Positions 43,581-56,353 of a DNA stretch of 64,000 nucleotides are shown here, one piece after another (the stretch's first letter is position 1; each line of letters starts with the position of its first letter). Source of the stretch: Endomychus coccineus (Eukaryota; Arthropoda; Insecta; Coleoptera; Endomychidae). The notes under the pieces are model-generated. The model was not told the DNA's origin. It did not search any database and saw only the letters and a program-made list of their open reading frames with translations. The stretch is taken from positions 250,867,736 through 250,931,735 of the forward strand of contig OY294067.1 of the NCBI GenBank assembly GCA_958510875.1. Reading direction: 5' to 3'. The position numbers and the translations under genes are program-made.

Positions 43581-46500
43581 GTATATTCAAAATTATAAAA
43601 AGGAATTAAACTCGGAAAAAAATTAATGAATTACAGGAAATTAGTTAAACAGAGAATTATTAGTTTACTGGTTGTACTTATGTTAGAATAAGAGTTATGA
43701 AACTCGGAATAGTGATATCGTCGTTTCTAAATGTACAAGTAATATCAGAACTATAAAGTAGTAACTGAGTAATTTGACTTTATTTATGTTCACCCAGATC
43801 AAATAATTATTTCTTCACCAATACTTCAACTTAAAATATCACTACTGTATCGAATTTATTATGACTAATGTCAATTCAAGAGTCATTTGCTAGGTTAAAG
43901 AAAGCCTAATGAAACGATATGAACAATCCTGATAGTGTTAACCTGGCAAATGTATTACTGTATTTAGGGACGATAAAAAGAAACATAATTTTGCATTTAA
44001 TTCATGCAACTTAATACAAGAAAGGATGAGCTTGGTGTATGGCTACGATAAGTTTATAAACGAAAATTTGAAAGATTAAATAGCGAATATCACATTCATA
44101 TGGAATTATAATGATCAAGATATCATAATAAAATCTATCCAGAACTATATCAACTTCCAAGTTAGCGAATTAATATGAAATAACAAAATTGATTTTTATC
44201 GATCTTACTTTGTCCACTGTTACACTCAAGTCTTAATTCGCTTTCAACACCCCCCGAATGTCGTGAAACGTGTGACCTCTCGGGTCAATCTTCTGTTTCT
44301 CCAGAGACCCGCTACTGAATTGACATACTTAGCTTGAGCTATCAAACTACATAGGTCGAGGTTGTCTCTTTCTAAGATTAAATATCTCACAACAGTCAAC
44401 TGAATAATAAATGACCATTAAATAAAATTAATAACGTCCAAACGTTACAAAGTCGTCCAATATCTAATCTATCCCTAATCTAATCCATAAAAAATTGCGC
44501 TTTGTTGAGAAACATGGACCCATTTATTTGATTTAAGTTCTAACTTTGCTGTTTATAATACACTAAAATATTGTTAATCATAGCATGTACGAAAAACTGA
44601 AATGAAATATAAAGTTTGAAAATTTTATAAAATGATTGGTACCAAAATTTTGGGACTTACCTACATTAGATATTATGTAGTAAAATTTAACTTGGTGTAT
44701 GAAAACAAATGAATAATGTAACTCAATCAAAACAGTCGAGTACAGATTCAATTCTTTGGCTACGAATGTTGGGTACAGAGCATTGAATAAACTAAAACAG
44801 AATCGTGTTTACATGTGTGTGTGAGTTACATTCTAAGCGGGTATAAATGTTCATCTGGTTAAAATTGGGGGCAAACAGTGTGTCTACATTACTCTTCTTT
44901 TGCCCGCACCCTCACGATGTTGACCGCAACACCGCTTTAGTAACGTATGGTCGATGCTGTGACTATTTATATTTATAGAGGTTGATATTCATCTTCGTAT
45001 TTCAGTTGATCGTTCATTCATTCATTGCATTGTTTCAATTTTGTCATTTATATGACTATTCTCGAAATGATGTGTAATGTATGGAGAGAGAAATTAAGTT
45101 TTAGAAGCAATAAATATCACTTTGACTATTTTTTAGTTACTGAGAGATACATTTTCAAGATTTGTGAATTGTTCATTCTATATTGATATATGATGTGATG
45201 TAAGTGACAATTTTGAGTTGTGTGAATTCTACGAGTTGATTGAATTCTTTTCACTTGAGTTTGGCTAATGGGTGAATCGAAGTTGTTGCAATTGGTGATA
45301 AAATAATCATCTTACGATAATAATAGAACTATTGATAGGCTATTTTTGGGCCCATTTAGATTGATTCATAAACAATAATAAAGTGCCTATCAAGCAACTA
45401 ACAGGTGGATGTTTCTGGACAGAGAACCAAGAGCTCTCATCGGATTCACGGTACATCTTTATATGGACCTGATCAATTATGGACGATTATGCCTGGATCA
45501 CTTGCCATATTCCAGAATTGTCGAAATACGATTGATATCTAAATTGAAATATGATGAAATCAGCTAGGGTCAGAAATGAACTCATCTTGAAAACCAATAA
45601 CCAATCTAGCCCCTACGATTCTTGTGATTACTCAGTACTCAGTGAATGAGTCACATTTTCACTTATATTCGCGTTCAATCTATTATAGGCATATTTGGAG
45701 TAATAAAATATAGTCACACTCCTGAAAAATCACTCATTTAAATGGAACTTTGAAGAGTATAGTTTCCATAAACACAGACTTGTCAAATGTTTAGATTCCA
45801 CAGGGGTTTATTCTGGCTACACAACATCGGTAGCAACTTCTACAGATTTCGGAAAACAGGTCCCTTGTCGGTATGTGTGAGTTTCATTTGTTTCGTCGAT
45901 ATTTAATTCTTCATTGTCCATTGTGAAATAACATATTTCTACTAGCGGACAAAGGTAGTGGAGTTTGGGGATATCCGAAGAAGCTGGAGAGCAATTTTCA
46001 GTCCCTGTGTTGGCTACTATTGCAGCAAATGGCCATTTACTTAACTAGATCATCGTGTGCACCTGTTAACCACTTAGTCCGTTCCCATTCTCAAATCCAA
46101 CTGGAACTACATCCAGGGAATCAACGATATAACTGTAGTTCCTGTATCAAGTCTATTCGCTTACTGATTAAATATAAAACTTTCATTGTGCGTAAAGTTA
46201 AAATCAATCAAAAGGTTCCTCATTCTCTCAATAGTTTCCATTATTTAATCAACTAGGTTTGATTTTCAGAATTGGTTAGATAAAATACTCCATTTTGAAA
46301 CAGTATTAGATGTAGCTTGTAGATAATATTAGCCCGAATATTGGGCAATGTATGGCATGATATAAATTTGTAACTTACATCAAGAAATAATCAGTTGGAA
46401 GTGTACCCAATTATCTTTTTTGATACATTTCTTTTATTTTTCTAGGTACGTTTATCGTCCAGGAGAATTTCCGTTGGCTGTATTAGTGGTATGTTTTCAA

Positions 46501-46635
46501 GAATATATTTAAACAACTTGTTAATTCAAATTTGAAAGCAAAACCAAAATGCTTATACATCATAGTAATACCTACTTCTAAAATTCAATATAATAATTTC
46601 ATAAAACATGAATGTGTTGGTTGTTGTGCCATGGT
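43581..46635. other. No supported gene
   Basis: Three kilobases of A+T-rich DNA. Possible weak continuation of the preceding repeat to ~44.5 kb. No protein, RNA or element ends recognised. Confidence 0.35.
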
Positions 46636-47380
46636 TTTCGCCATGTATAATATTGCCACGCGCCAGTTTTTCGTTAGAGTTGAATATTTTTAAGTGAATA
46701 TTATTTTGGAGGCGAGAGGCATTGCGTATCCCAGAGGATTCTTGTTTGAGATAAGTCAAATGTAATCTGAAAGAAACAGCATTGGTAACATTAACTTGAT
46801 AAAATTTATTACAACAAATCAACAAATAAAAATAAAATACGACGCTATTTAAAACGAGTACGTCAAATTTGGTAATACATAAATCGATTAATAAAACACA
46901 ATGATGAATTAGTTCAGTTAATTTAAAAGACATAATGATAAATAGTTTGGAAATCAGTTCAATTGAATCATTTATTCTCCATTATATGTGAATGAAAAAA
47001 CATTACTTACATTATTCAAATCGATGCGTACACACGCGAAAAGAAAGGACTTTACCTCTGTCGGTGGCTTACGTAGACTCCATTGATGAAATCCAGCTAT
47101 TTAGGATTCACACTGTAAATGAACTTGTCCGGCAGAATAATGAACCCTAATGCTGAAATCACAGTTTTACTTATTATTTGCAATATGAAAGTATCTGAGA
47201 ATGAAATTAACTGACGAAATGGTTCAAAGTATGTTTTTTAATCAGATTATACTTTGATATAAAATATATGAAAGATTATAATAGGAATAAAAATGATTTA
47301 CAATATTGAAGAAAAATATTGATAATAATTGAATTTGGTAAAAACGGAAACGTGACAATATCTAGAATTCAAACCTATAA
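46636..47380. repeat. Unclassified repeat family B, copy 1 (uninterrupted)
   Basis: Aligns with 55720-56352 plus 56919-56990 in the same orientation. Shared landmarks include GAGGATTCTTGTTTGAGATA, CATTATATGTGAATGAAAAA and GATTCACACTGTAAATGAAC. Identity is roughly 75-80%. No coding capacity; class unknown. Confidence 0.75.
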
Positions 47381-48892
47381 TACTTGAATGAATTGATTCA
47401 CTTAGATTATTGTAATCTGTCTTGTGAATAATATTTGAACAAGTACATATCTTTCTAATACCCCGAAGGATATTGCATTACACAATTTATTAAAGAATAT
47501 TAGAAATATTCATCAAGCAAACTCAGGTCTCACATAGAATGATCTAAACAAAGCTGCTAAGAGATAAAAACTGTTTATTTCTATCTTTGCTGGGTCTCGT
47601 GAGAATGGCAACTCTTGTTCCAACCTTTTAAGGCGTCTGGCCTTATCACAGTTCCTATATTTAGACATATTAGTAGAGTTTAAGTGGATTAAGTCAAGCA
47701 TTTATATTTCATAATATTTTGCCTTTATTTACTTCTAATAATTCATTATTAGAACTTTCATATTCCATTCAATTAGCTTGGATTTAACTCATCACTTCTA
47801 GAAAATTACATTTCCGTGGCAGGAATTCCACTGTTAAATTCATGTAGGTAGCTATAATATCTGAATTTTTTTTGAAAAAACTACAACAACCTGGACGTAT
47901 ACAATACATACGGGCACTTATAACTTTGAAGTGCTTAGTGAATCTGGGATTTTTTTATTTTTAATCTATAGTCTTGGGTGATTGGTGAATTGGTTTTGTA
48001 TCCCCAGCGCAGTGGCGCGGCAATGCGCCATTGCCTTCTACAAGCGGCGAGAAAGCTTTCCACATTATGTCCAATGTCCATTGTTTCTCAGTTATTTACG
48101 GTTGACGTTGTACATTTTTCAGTGGAAAAAGCATGTTTTTCAACGCTTTTTCTCATAGATCTAGGCCAACCTTACATATTTTCAGAGAAAGTGTCATTAC
48201 AAAAATTGAAGGCAAAGCATTTTTTCTACGTATCTCTGTAGAAGCAATATGGACCGAGTTAAAGCTCGGTGAAGGTTGCTCCCCTGTTCACCGAAAAAAG
48301 AAATACTAGCATTCAAAGTTGAATAACTGCAAACCGGAAGCTTATTCATAGAAAACTCGAAGATTTTCTCAAAACTACATGAAAATACTTTCGAAATGTT
48401 TCTCCTCCCAAATTCAAGCTGGTAAGACATCTTGCAATAATATTTACTTACTTCTAACTTATCAATATATCTCATGAGTTCGTCAGTGAGACGAGGCAGA
48501 CGTGAAGTCACTGATGAAACTCCTGCGAAAATGTTTGGCCAACCTAGATGTCCCAACACGATCTGCCGGAAAGCTGATGTCCCATTGATGAAACAGTTCT
48601 CGCGATTCAAAGGACCGGCGGGGAACAGTTGGATGTACTACCGCCAGGTGACGGTCCCGCTACAATGCATAGTCAACTACAAATACATTTCTTGTCAGAA
48701 GTCAATAGACAACACGTCTTTTGCTAAATTGCTGTTTCGCTCTTCTCATGAGCTCGTCAGCGGGAGGAGGTGTTGTCACTGTTCAACCTGGTGAACCAAA
48801 ACTTTGTATATTGACTTCTAACACGTAATGTGCTTGTATTTCACTATGTGTTATCGATATTTGACAATATTAACAGTTCGATTTTCACTAGT
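47381..48892. other. No supported gene
   Basis: Open frames at 48197-48610 (minus) and 48474-48794 (plus) overlap each other and lack known motifs. A moderately G+C-richer block at 48480-48790 may be an old repeat sharing a short word with 32.85 kb. Confidence 0.35.
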
Positions 48893-49020
48893 TCAATAAA
48901 TAAATGTGACTATAATTCCGTTAACACAGTAGCTCTCTTCCAACAAATATTACAAAGTACTTTGTAATAGTTGTTTGAAGAAGCTACTGTGTTAGCAAAA
49001 CTATAGTCACATTTATTTAT
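48893..49020. mobile_element. PLE-like palindrome with paired hammerhead-like motifs
   Basis: Arms 48893-48957 and 48960-49020 are inverted copies around AAAGTACTTTG. Each carries GAAGAAGCTACTGTGTTAGC (degenerate on the left), then a GAAAC-like word and TATAGTCACATTTATTTATT. The core is altered (TTGAAGA for CTGATGA, AAAAC for GAAAC), so ribozyme activity is unlikely. The layout resembles the inverted PLE arms at 9 and 50 kb. Confidence 0.55.
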
Positions 49021-49021
49021 T

Positions 49022-49985
49022 ATAATAATAATAATAGTAATAATGGCGTTTATTCATATGGTTACTTTTACAATTTTGGTCAATAATTGAAGTGTATACT
49101 CAAATAAACGAAGAATGCTCACTAAAGCCGAGGCTTGTACGTGAGAACAGAAACAAAAATACGATATATTAAAATGAATATTGATTCAGTAGCCTATAAT
49201 AAATATGTAAATATATGAATATACAAACGGTATAAAATTCGAGGGAATAAATAATCTAACTTAATAATCTACACATTAATTATTGAATTTAAAGATCGAT
49301 AAACACACGTAATTTGTAGTAATATGATGGTTTCTTTGTATACATCGAAACGCATACATACACATTCATATATACATATACATACATATATACATATTCA
49401 TACATACATACACATATACACATATACATATACATGTACTGTATCTATTTCATTATGGATTGCATTCCTTTCTAGTGATATAATATGATTGTATAATTTC
49501 TTTTTGAAGATACTTATTGACTTAGAATTTGTTATATGTTTCGGTAAATTGTTGTATAATGTTGGTGCTAAGAATGCATAAGATCTTTCTCCGATGGTCT
49601 TCTGTGCAAATGTAGGTGGTAAGTAAAAGTACATTCTATTTCTTGTATTATGTTCATGCATGTTCAAATTCAAGAATTTTTTCTTTAGGTGCTCTCTTTG
49701 TAAATTTTATAATAAAAAAGTTGTCTAGGATCTAACAATTTTTAAATTTTATGTAGATTATTACTAGGACATTGAAGCGATTCCTTCATCATAATTCGTA
49801 TTATTCTTTTTTGCACAATTTCCAAGGAATGGATAAGTATTTTATTTGCCCCTTCCCATGATAGTAAATCATACCGTATGTGAGATTCCACTAGTGAGTA
49901 ATATAATGTTTTCAACTGTTTTAGATCCGAGATATCTTTTAGATGCTTGAATTTATGTAATATATTTTGTATTTTTTTAACAACG
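49022..49985 (-). pseudogene. LINE 3' half inserted in the palindromic element
   Basis: Minus strand: LKTLYYSLVESHIRYDLLSW then KILIHSLEIVQKRIIRIMMK (about 49900-49790), the L-S-I-YG-W-----IQK--IR block. After a frameshift comes NMHEHNTRNRMYFYLPPTFA and SYAFLAPTLYNNLPKHITNS (49673-49530), the TRN...YN-LP C-terminus. The 3' end carries an ATT-type simple tail at 49022-49042. Insertion splits TTTATTTATT and GAACTAGTGAAAATCGAAC, which are contiguous (inverted) at 48873-48910. Confidence 0.8.
49355..49437. repeat. Alternating AT/AC microsatellite
   Basis: Impure CATATACATA-type repeat within the LINE 3' region; the open reading frame across it (VYVYVYMCMYV) is a repeat artefact. Confidence 0.85.
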
Positions 49986-50080
49986 AAGTGAACTAGTGAA
50001 AATCGAACTTCTAGTAGTTATGATTATATAAAAAATACACTTGAAATACATTTTCACAAACTTTTTTTCATTGAACAAAA

Positions 50081-50110
50081 CGTGACATGTTTCACCACAC
50101 ACTATATCAA
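50081..50110 (-). ncRNA. Degenerate hammerhead motif (left arm)
   Basis: Minus strand TTTGATATAGTGTGTGGTGA then AACATGTCAC. GAAAC and the GTC cleavage word are kept, but the CTGATGA box and helix II are eroded. Confidence 0.45.
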
Positions 50111-50337
50111 ACAATGGTTTTACAAACGATAGTTAATTCCTCAAATAATAAAATTAAGATTAAAAAGGAGGGGATGAGTGAGGTTACGTGTACAGTAAGA
50201 GTTACTTACAAATAAGTTTAATAATGGAGAATTGGTAAAGTCTTTTTCATCATTTAAAAGGTTTCCTTTATTTTCAATACTAATAATGTAAGTAGGTAAA
50301 CTTTCTGATAATGTATGCAATTTATTTGAAAAACACA

Positions 50338-50798
50338 ATGTTATCACATCTTTTAGAACAAATAATACTGTAGGCAAATATATTAAAAACAACAAAGGTA
50401 AAAATAAAAAAGATCAAGAATTAGGAGCATACAAGGTAGAGTGTGAAGATTGTAATAAATTCTTTATAGGCCAGACAGGAAGATCTTTCAAAACTAGAAT
50501 TAAAGAACATGTTAATTTGAACAAAGTAGACTCAAAAGATGGAAACCATATTAAAGAAACTGATCATCATTTCAAAGATGATTTTGAGATTTTCCATAAC
50601 TCAGTTAAAAGTAAAGCATTAAACAACTTAGAGAAAATTGAAATTAATAAGTTTAAAAATACAGGAAACCTTTTAGCTCATCAGAAAGACTACCAATTCT
50701 GCATTATTAAATTTATTTGTGAGTTACTCTTATCCTACTGTACTCGTACCTCACTCATCCCGTCCTTGTTATTCTTAATTTTGATATTCAACGAATAA
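50338..50798 (+). pseudogene. PLE GIY-YIG endonuclease domain fragment
   Basis: The open frame starts just at the inversion joint (TSFRTNNTVGKYIKNNKGK), a region preceding the nuclease in PLEs. It continues GAYKVECEDCNKFFIGQTGR then SFKTRIKEHV. The GIY-YIG pair is represented by AYK and FIG, the CEDC cysteines are present, and the catalytic arginine is in GQTGRSFKTR. The C-terminal part NTGNLLAHQKDYQFCIIKFI is repeated on the opposite strand at 50141-50395 (KGNLLNDEKDFTNSPLLNLF). Without the reverse transcriptase it is a truncated relic, but this frame has no internal stop. Confidence 0.8.
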
Positions 50799-50821
50799 AC
50801 CATAGTTAGTAAAACCATTGG

Positions 50822-50851
50822 TTGATAAAGCCACCGTGTGGTGAAACATGT
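50822..50851 (+). ncRNA. Degenerate hammerhead motif (right arm)
   Basis: TTGATAAAGCCACCGTGTGG followed by TGAAACATGTCA. Helix II CCAC/GTGG is intact, GAAAC and GTC are kept, but CTGATGA reads TTGATAA, so the core has two changes. Confidence 0.55.
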
Positions 50852-50913
50852 CACGTTTTGTTCAATAAAAACGAAATTTGTGAAAATCTATTACAAGTGT
50901 ATTTTTTATTAAA

Positions 50914-51845
50914 ACTATAGATATGGATTTTCAATAAGTAAGCACCAAAACCATCCAAAGTCTGGATAGTCATTTTATTCCAGTTTACAAATTTAAAAAT
51001 CAGGAGTTTCAACAAACACGAACTAAATGTTTCTATCAATGAAGCATATGGAGGCAGAATGATATACGAGCGCAATCAATCCAGTAGCTAGTAAAGTGCT
51101 TATTATAGTTCGTGAACACAAATAAATGTCGTAACATAACTGTACATGCTGAATATCATGTGCCAAATCGCATCTGAGTGTAAATAGGAATTAAATAGAA
51201 ATTAAAAATGATAATACATTTGTCTACCTCAAAGCTTAGAAGATGCTAAATAACCTACAGTTTAAAGTGGAATCGCATATGAACATTACACTGGAAATAC
51301 ACTGTAGAAAAATCTCTAGATGAAGTGTTATTATGAAAATTGAAGAAATTGTTCAAGATGAACATAGGAAATATATTTTCATAATGCCGATCTTTTTGGG
51401 TATGTAGAAGTTTTTAATGCTGAGGGAGCGTTTCCAATACTGAATTATTGCCAGATGAACTAGTTACACTTGTAGAAGTTTTCGACATCTTTATAAAGTA
51501 CCTATGTTGCGCTATTTGTATTTACAACTTATCCAAGGAATCGTCTAACCATAACTATACATGTACAAATGTTTTGATGCGCCAGATGTGTCTAAGGGTT
51601 GAGCGAGAGGTCCGACGAGCCCCAACATGTCTAGAGAGTTGTCAAAACTTAGTAACAGCTTCGAAATTCAAGTACATGGTTATATTCATTTGTTTTCCTT
51701 ATCATGTAAACATTCAACGTTATTCAGTATCTGGCAACCTATTGGCTAGGGAAATCAATGATTCATGGTTCCTATGTTTAGACATAAGTGCAATTTAGCT
51801 AGTATATTAATCCACATACATATATCAACGTAACAAACGGAGATT
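50914..51845. other. No supported gene
   Basis: The 116-residue plus frame at 51448-51798 is not recognised and lacks domain motifs. A+T-rich elsewhere. Confidence 0.35.
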
Positions 51846-53160
51846 TCAAATTCTTTAACTAATATAATAAATCTCATGTTCAGTACAGGCATTTTTCCTG
51901 ATCGGCTAAAAATTGCAGATGTCAAGCCAATTTTCAAAAAAGGTGAAAATAGGATATTCTATAGGCCTATCTCATTATTATCGAATATAAGTAAAGTTAT
52001 TTACAAAATGGTTTCACGAATAATAAATCAACAATAACAGCAATTTATCAAGCATTAAGTAAAATTATAGAGTATAAAAATGATAACAAAATCACAATTT
52101 TAATGTGTTTCGACCTTTCTAAAGCCTTTGATAGCGTTTGCCACCAACTTCTTTGGTCAAATAGGAGGAATATGGTGTTAGGGGTAATGCTCCAAATCTA
52201 CGTAAATCCTACTTAGAAAACAGAAATTAGTACCTGATAGCATTGAATGAAAAAGGACACAAGCAAAAATTAGAAACATATAACCTAAACAAAGGAGTAC
52301 CTCAAGGTTCAATATTAGGTCCTCTCCTATACATACTGTATACAAACGAACTACCATTCATATTGAAAAAAGATATTTTACAATTAATGACGATATATCG
52401 GCGGGGCTTCGAGTAAATCAGGAAGTTGATATCGCACCAACAATAAACGATACATTGAATATTTCGAAAGATTGGTTTAGCCCAAATAAGCTACAGCGAA
52501 ATATCAATAAAACCCAATTGATACGCTTCACGTATTTTAACAAACCTGAAAGTATAGAGGAAAATGTTTTAAATAATTATGAAATGATAATGCCATCTCA
52601 CTAACATTTCTTGGTATTGAAATAGACTCCAGACTCTGAAAGTATAAAGGAAATTGCTGTAAATAATTATGGAATGATAGTGCCATCTCACTAACATTTG
52701 TTGGTATTGAAATAGACTAAGTTGGGGTCCACATAATAATAAAGTAGCTGTGGAAGTAGCTAAATATTGCTACTCTCTAAAAGAGTGATCAGGAATGAAG
52801 GAAATATGGAAACAAGTCTGACAGCATATCATGGATATATATGTACAATTACGAATCCGATATGATTTAATATTCAGGGGTTGCATATAGGATATTTCGT
52901 TTACAAAAAAGAGCTTTAAGAGCAATGTTCAAGTTGAAACAAACAGACAGCTGTAAACCCCATTTCATTGCACATAACATACTAACTATTTACGGCTTAT
53001 ACATCTTTGAAGCAACAATATCTATACTAAAACATAATTATGTATTTAGGAACTACAAAACAATGCATTTATATGTAATACGAAATAGAGGAAATCTCAC
53101 AGGCAGATACAACTTTGCCTACCTTAAAAAAATTTCACTTTTTCGGTAATCCATATCTCA
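51846..53160 (+). pseudogene. LINE reverse transcriptase, broken
   Basis: Plus strand in order: FPDRLKIADVKPIFKKGENR then YRPISLLSNISKV (about 51890-52005), the opening RT motif; CFDLSKAFDSVCHQLLW (52107-52157), the DLSKAFD box with the first catalytic aspartate; LNKGVPQGSILGPLLYILYT (52287-52346), the intact PQGS motif; a mutated YADD box; then FRLQKRALRAMFKLKQTDSC and PHFIAHNILTIYGLYIFEA (52890-53010), the QKR-LR...G---L--ly tail. Frame changes and stops throughout. An 84-bp segment is duplicated with a 90-bp period at 52545-52718. Confidence 0.82.
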
Positions 53161-53375
53161 AATAAGATAAGAAACCACTCAGTTACAACATAAAAAAATG
53201 TTTATAACATATCTATGTCAAAAAACGTATTATTCTATTGAAGATTTGATGGAGGAAACAATTATCTCATTTTAGTGTTTCTTTTGATTATCCCCTCGAA
53301 CTGTTTTTAGAATTTGGAAAAATTGCTCAGAATATTGATCTCAAACCTTAAATTTTTGAGACGCGACTAATTTAT
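53161..53375. other. No supported gene
   Basis: A+T-rich spacer. Confidence 0.4.
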
Positions 53376-54466
53376 AATGCGTGTCCCAAAATTGACCCAA
53401 GATTTGAACTAAATAGAAAACGCAGTTTTTAGTTTTTAGATTGTTATTTTTTATTGGATCGTAAGGTACATAGGATTGAGTTATTTATGGAATTATACAT
53501 CGGGAAAATGACCTCCACGAATTTGCTGGCACATACGCACTCTTTTGTCGAAATTTTCCATGACATTTTTGCATAAATGAATTTCGTTGATGCAGCGTCT
53601 AATTTCCTCCTGTAATTCACGGGTGGTTGTGGCTGACATTGACTTTTGACTTCAAATAACCCCATAAAAAGAAATCTAACGGTGTTAAATCACATGATCT
53701 AGGAGGCAAATTCTGATCACCGAAACGAGAGCGTACCTACACGACTAGGGAATGTCTCATGCAGAAATGGAATTGTTTCATAGGCTGTATGGCATGTGAC
53801 ACCGTCTTGTTGAATCCACATATTGGACACATCAATATCATCCAATTTAAGCAGAAAGATGTGTGTTATCATGTCGCGATATCGAGCACCAGTAACAGTC
53901 ACTGCTTGACCAGCCTCATTTTCAAAAAAGTATGTCCAATGATGCCTCCAGCCCAAAATCCGCACCAAAAAGTGACACGTTTTGGATGCATTTGTTTTTC
54001 GACAATCACATGTGGTTTCTCCGAACACGGCAATTTTGGCGATTAACAAAGCCATCAAGGTGAAAATATGCTTCACCACTTAGGATGATTTTGCTCGAAA
54101 AATCAGCATCCACTTGTTGATGTTCAATAATCGATTCAACGAACTATCTTCGCTATGCATGGTCATTAGGCTTCAGTTGTTATGTTAATTGAATTTTGTA
54201 AGAATGGAGACACAGATCTTTTGTGAGTATACGCTGTAGAGAGCTTCTTGAAATTTGCAATTCTTGTCCACGACGCCGAATTGATGTTCTGGAATTTTCA
54301 CCAACACTTTCACGCACTGCTTCGATATTGACTTTTGAACGACTTGCTTTTGGACGACCAGTGTGTTTAGCGTCTCCAACTGATCCAGTCTCCCTGAACT
54401 CTTCACTTAATCTCTTCACAGTTGACGAAGGTAAAACACTATCCCGACCAAATTTTGGAACATCCT
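53376..54466 (-). mobile_element. Mariner-like transposon, inactive
   Basis: The ends TGCGTGTCCCAAAATT (left) and, reverse-complemented, GGATGTTCCAAAATTTGG (right) resemble each other and lie next to TA. The element is short of its 5' coding end. The transposase pseudogene inside defines orientation; exact termini are approximate. Confidence 0.65.
53444..54466 (-). pseudogene. Mariner-like transposase, frameshifted and catalytically altered
   Basis: The N-terminal helix-turn-helix is intact at 54419-54180: RLSEEFRETGSVGDAKHTGR then QELQISRSSLQRILTKDLCL. The core follows in other frames: DFSSKIILSGEAYFHLDGFV, where mariners have LSDEAHF, so the first catalytic Asp appears as Gly; AGQAVTVTGARYRDMITHIF; NMWIQQDGVTCHTA with the second Asp; and PPRSCDLTPLDFFLWGYLKS with the third. 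At least three frameshifts and several stops. The starting methionine region is missing. The protein could not work. Confidence 0.82.
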
Positions 54467-55719
54467 ATATTTGAACATTTAAACTCTACTGTGAAATAAT
54501 GAACATTCAAGTGATACAACTTTGTAGTGTACCTATATATATGAAAAACAAATCTTTAATTCTAATATTCTATCCTCTTACTCATTGTCATACGGTAGTA
54601 TATTGATTAGGTGTAACAAACTGTAATAATTAACTATAAATCAATTAACTATCACTATATCTACCTGTAAATGGACAATTTAATAATATTTCTTGGCGTG
54701 TTTTCTATACATACATCGATCAGTATCTACAGAACAATTAAAGCTTATCTATCTATCCTTTGATAGTAGTAACAAAAATCAAGAGAAAGAATTTTTCGAC
54801 ATTAAATGTTGAATTCCGGGGCTGGAATTAATTCGTGTAAGTATCCAATTCAGCCTTTCCCGGCTATGTAAATCCGTTTAATCTCGTTATTTACTACGTT
54901 GTGTTGGACATCTTCCGAATGTATTGTATAGGCGGGGGAATACCTTTGCTGCAATATAGATTTGATTACAGGGATATACGATTTCACCAAACTCCAGCAC
55001 AGAAGTTTATGTGGCATTTGGAACAGTAAATGAAAATTATGAGTTTCGAATATAGTTTTGGATTGATTCAAGCAGCTCTCATATGTTACTGTACGTGATA
55101 TATTATCGAACTGACATTCACCTAGATGAGTATTCAGAAGTATTGTTTCTGATTGAGATATGAAAACTAGTCCAACAATGTTTCAGAATATGAGCATTTC
55201 TATTACGATATTCAGTTTCTCTATTTCAGTGGCATCGCTGAGAATTTCACTTGAAATTCTAGATTGTCTACACCTGAATATTACACTAGGAATTTTAATT
55301 ATATATGAATACTTCAAGCAATATGCATTTCACAGAAATGGACAACTAGCGATTATTTGCGATTGTGAGACATCACACTATCATGAACAAATATTTCGGT
55401 ATTCCGCATACTGAAGGAAAAAGATCACACAAACTGAATCTGAATCTATATATTCTTAACAAGTACCTAAATAAATTTGAGCTCGAATAACCATTTCTTA
55501 TCTCTCAGTGTGAAACAGTGTCGGAGCACAACTGACTATTTTTGATAGGAAATTGAATTCTTCATGGATAGATCAGAAAACAGTTTTATTCAGCAACTAG
55601 TACAGTAAATCTGTAAAATTTTGTGTAAAAAAATTACCGAAGCTTGTTTATAAATCGTTAGCGAGGCATGTGACAGCTTAAAACCAAAAAGTTGTGACCG
55701 CTCCTTTTGACATTTTTGG
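54467..55719. other. No supported gene
   Basis: A+T-rich; small unrecognised frames only. Confidence 0.4.
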
Positions 55720-56352
55720 GTATATTGCCATGGCCAGTATTTTGGTAGAGCTGAAAATATTCAAGTGAATATTGGATTTGGGGAGAGAGGCATGGCGTAT
55801 CCCTGAGGATTCTTGTTTGAGATAAGTAAATGTATTTTGAAAGAAACAACATTTTAAAAATTATCTTAATAGAATTTATTAAAACAAAATAGTAAATAAA
55901 ATAAAATATGATGCTATTTAAAATGATTAGGGCTTTTGTTATACATAAATTGATTAATAAAACACAATTAAGTAATTTCAGAATTAGTTCAGTTGATTGA
56001 AAGACTTGATGATAAATAGTTTTGAAATCAGTTCAATTAATTCTTTAATTCTCCATTATATGTGAATGAAAAAACATTACTTACATTATTCAGATCGATG
56101 CGTACACAAACGAGAAGAGAGTTCGAATATCCCACTTTTCCTCTGTCGGTGGCTTATATAGAATTTATTGATGGAATCCAGCAATTTAGGATTCACACTG
56201 TAAATGAACTTGTCCGGCAGAATAATGAATCCTAAATCTGACAACGAAATTACCACCGACCGACAGGAAATGGTTTAAAGTAAGTTTTGTAATCAGATAC
56301 AGATATATCGAAAATAATATTTGGAAGATTATAATAGGATTAAAAATGATTT
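55720..56352. repeat. Unclassified repeat family B, copy 2 (interrupted)
   Basis: Partner of 46636-47380. The match breaks at AAAAATGATTTA (56352) and resumes at about 56919 with AATATTCAAGAAAAAT, so 56354-56918 was inserted into this copy. Confidence 0.75.
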
Positions 56353-56353
56353 A

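Larger units (their letters stand above)
50027..50913. mobile_element. Inverted Penelope-like element remnant
   Basis: Arms about 50027-50335 (minus) and 50600-50913 (plus) each contain the end of a PLE coding region, then a hammerhead-like motif, then the TTTTGTTCAAT-AAA...TACA-GTGTATTTTTTAT terminus. The arms differ by many substitutions, so the inversion is old or joined two divergent copies. Confidence 0.75.

Noticed and set aside
48500..48530. CTGATGAAACTCCTGCGAAA as a hammerhead core
   Set aside because: Has CTGATGA and GAAA but no pairable helix II between them and no matching outer helix.
48197..48794. 137- and 106-residue overlapping frames on opposite strands
   Set aside because: No known motif, no conserved context; they overlap each other and one must be spurious. 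Left unannotated.
52545..52718. 90-bp repeat as a possible CRISPR-like or minisatellite array
   Set aside because: Only two copies, inside a LINE frame; a simple local duplication.
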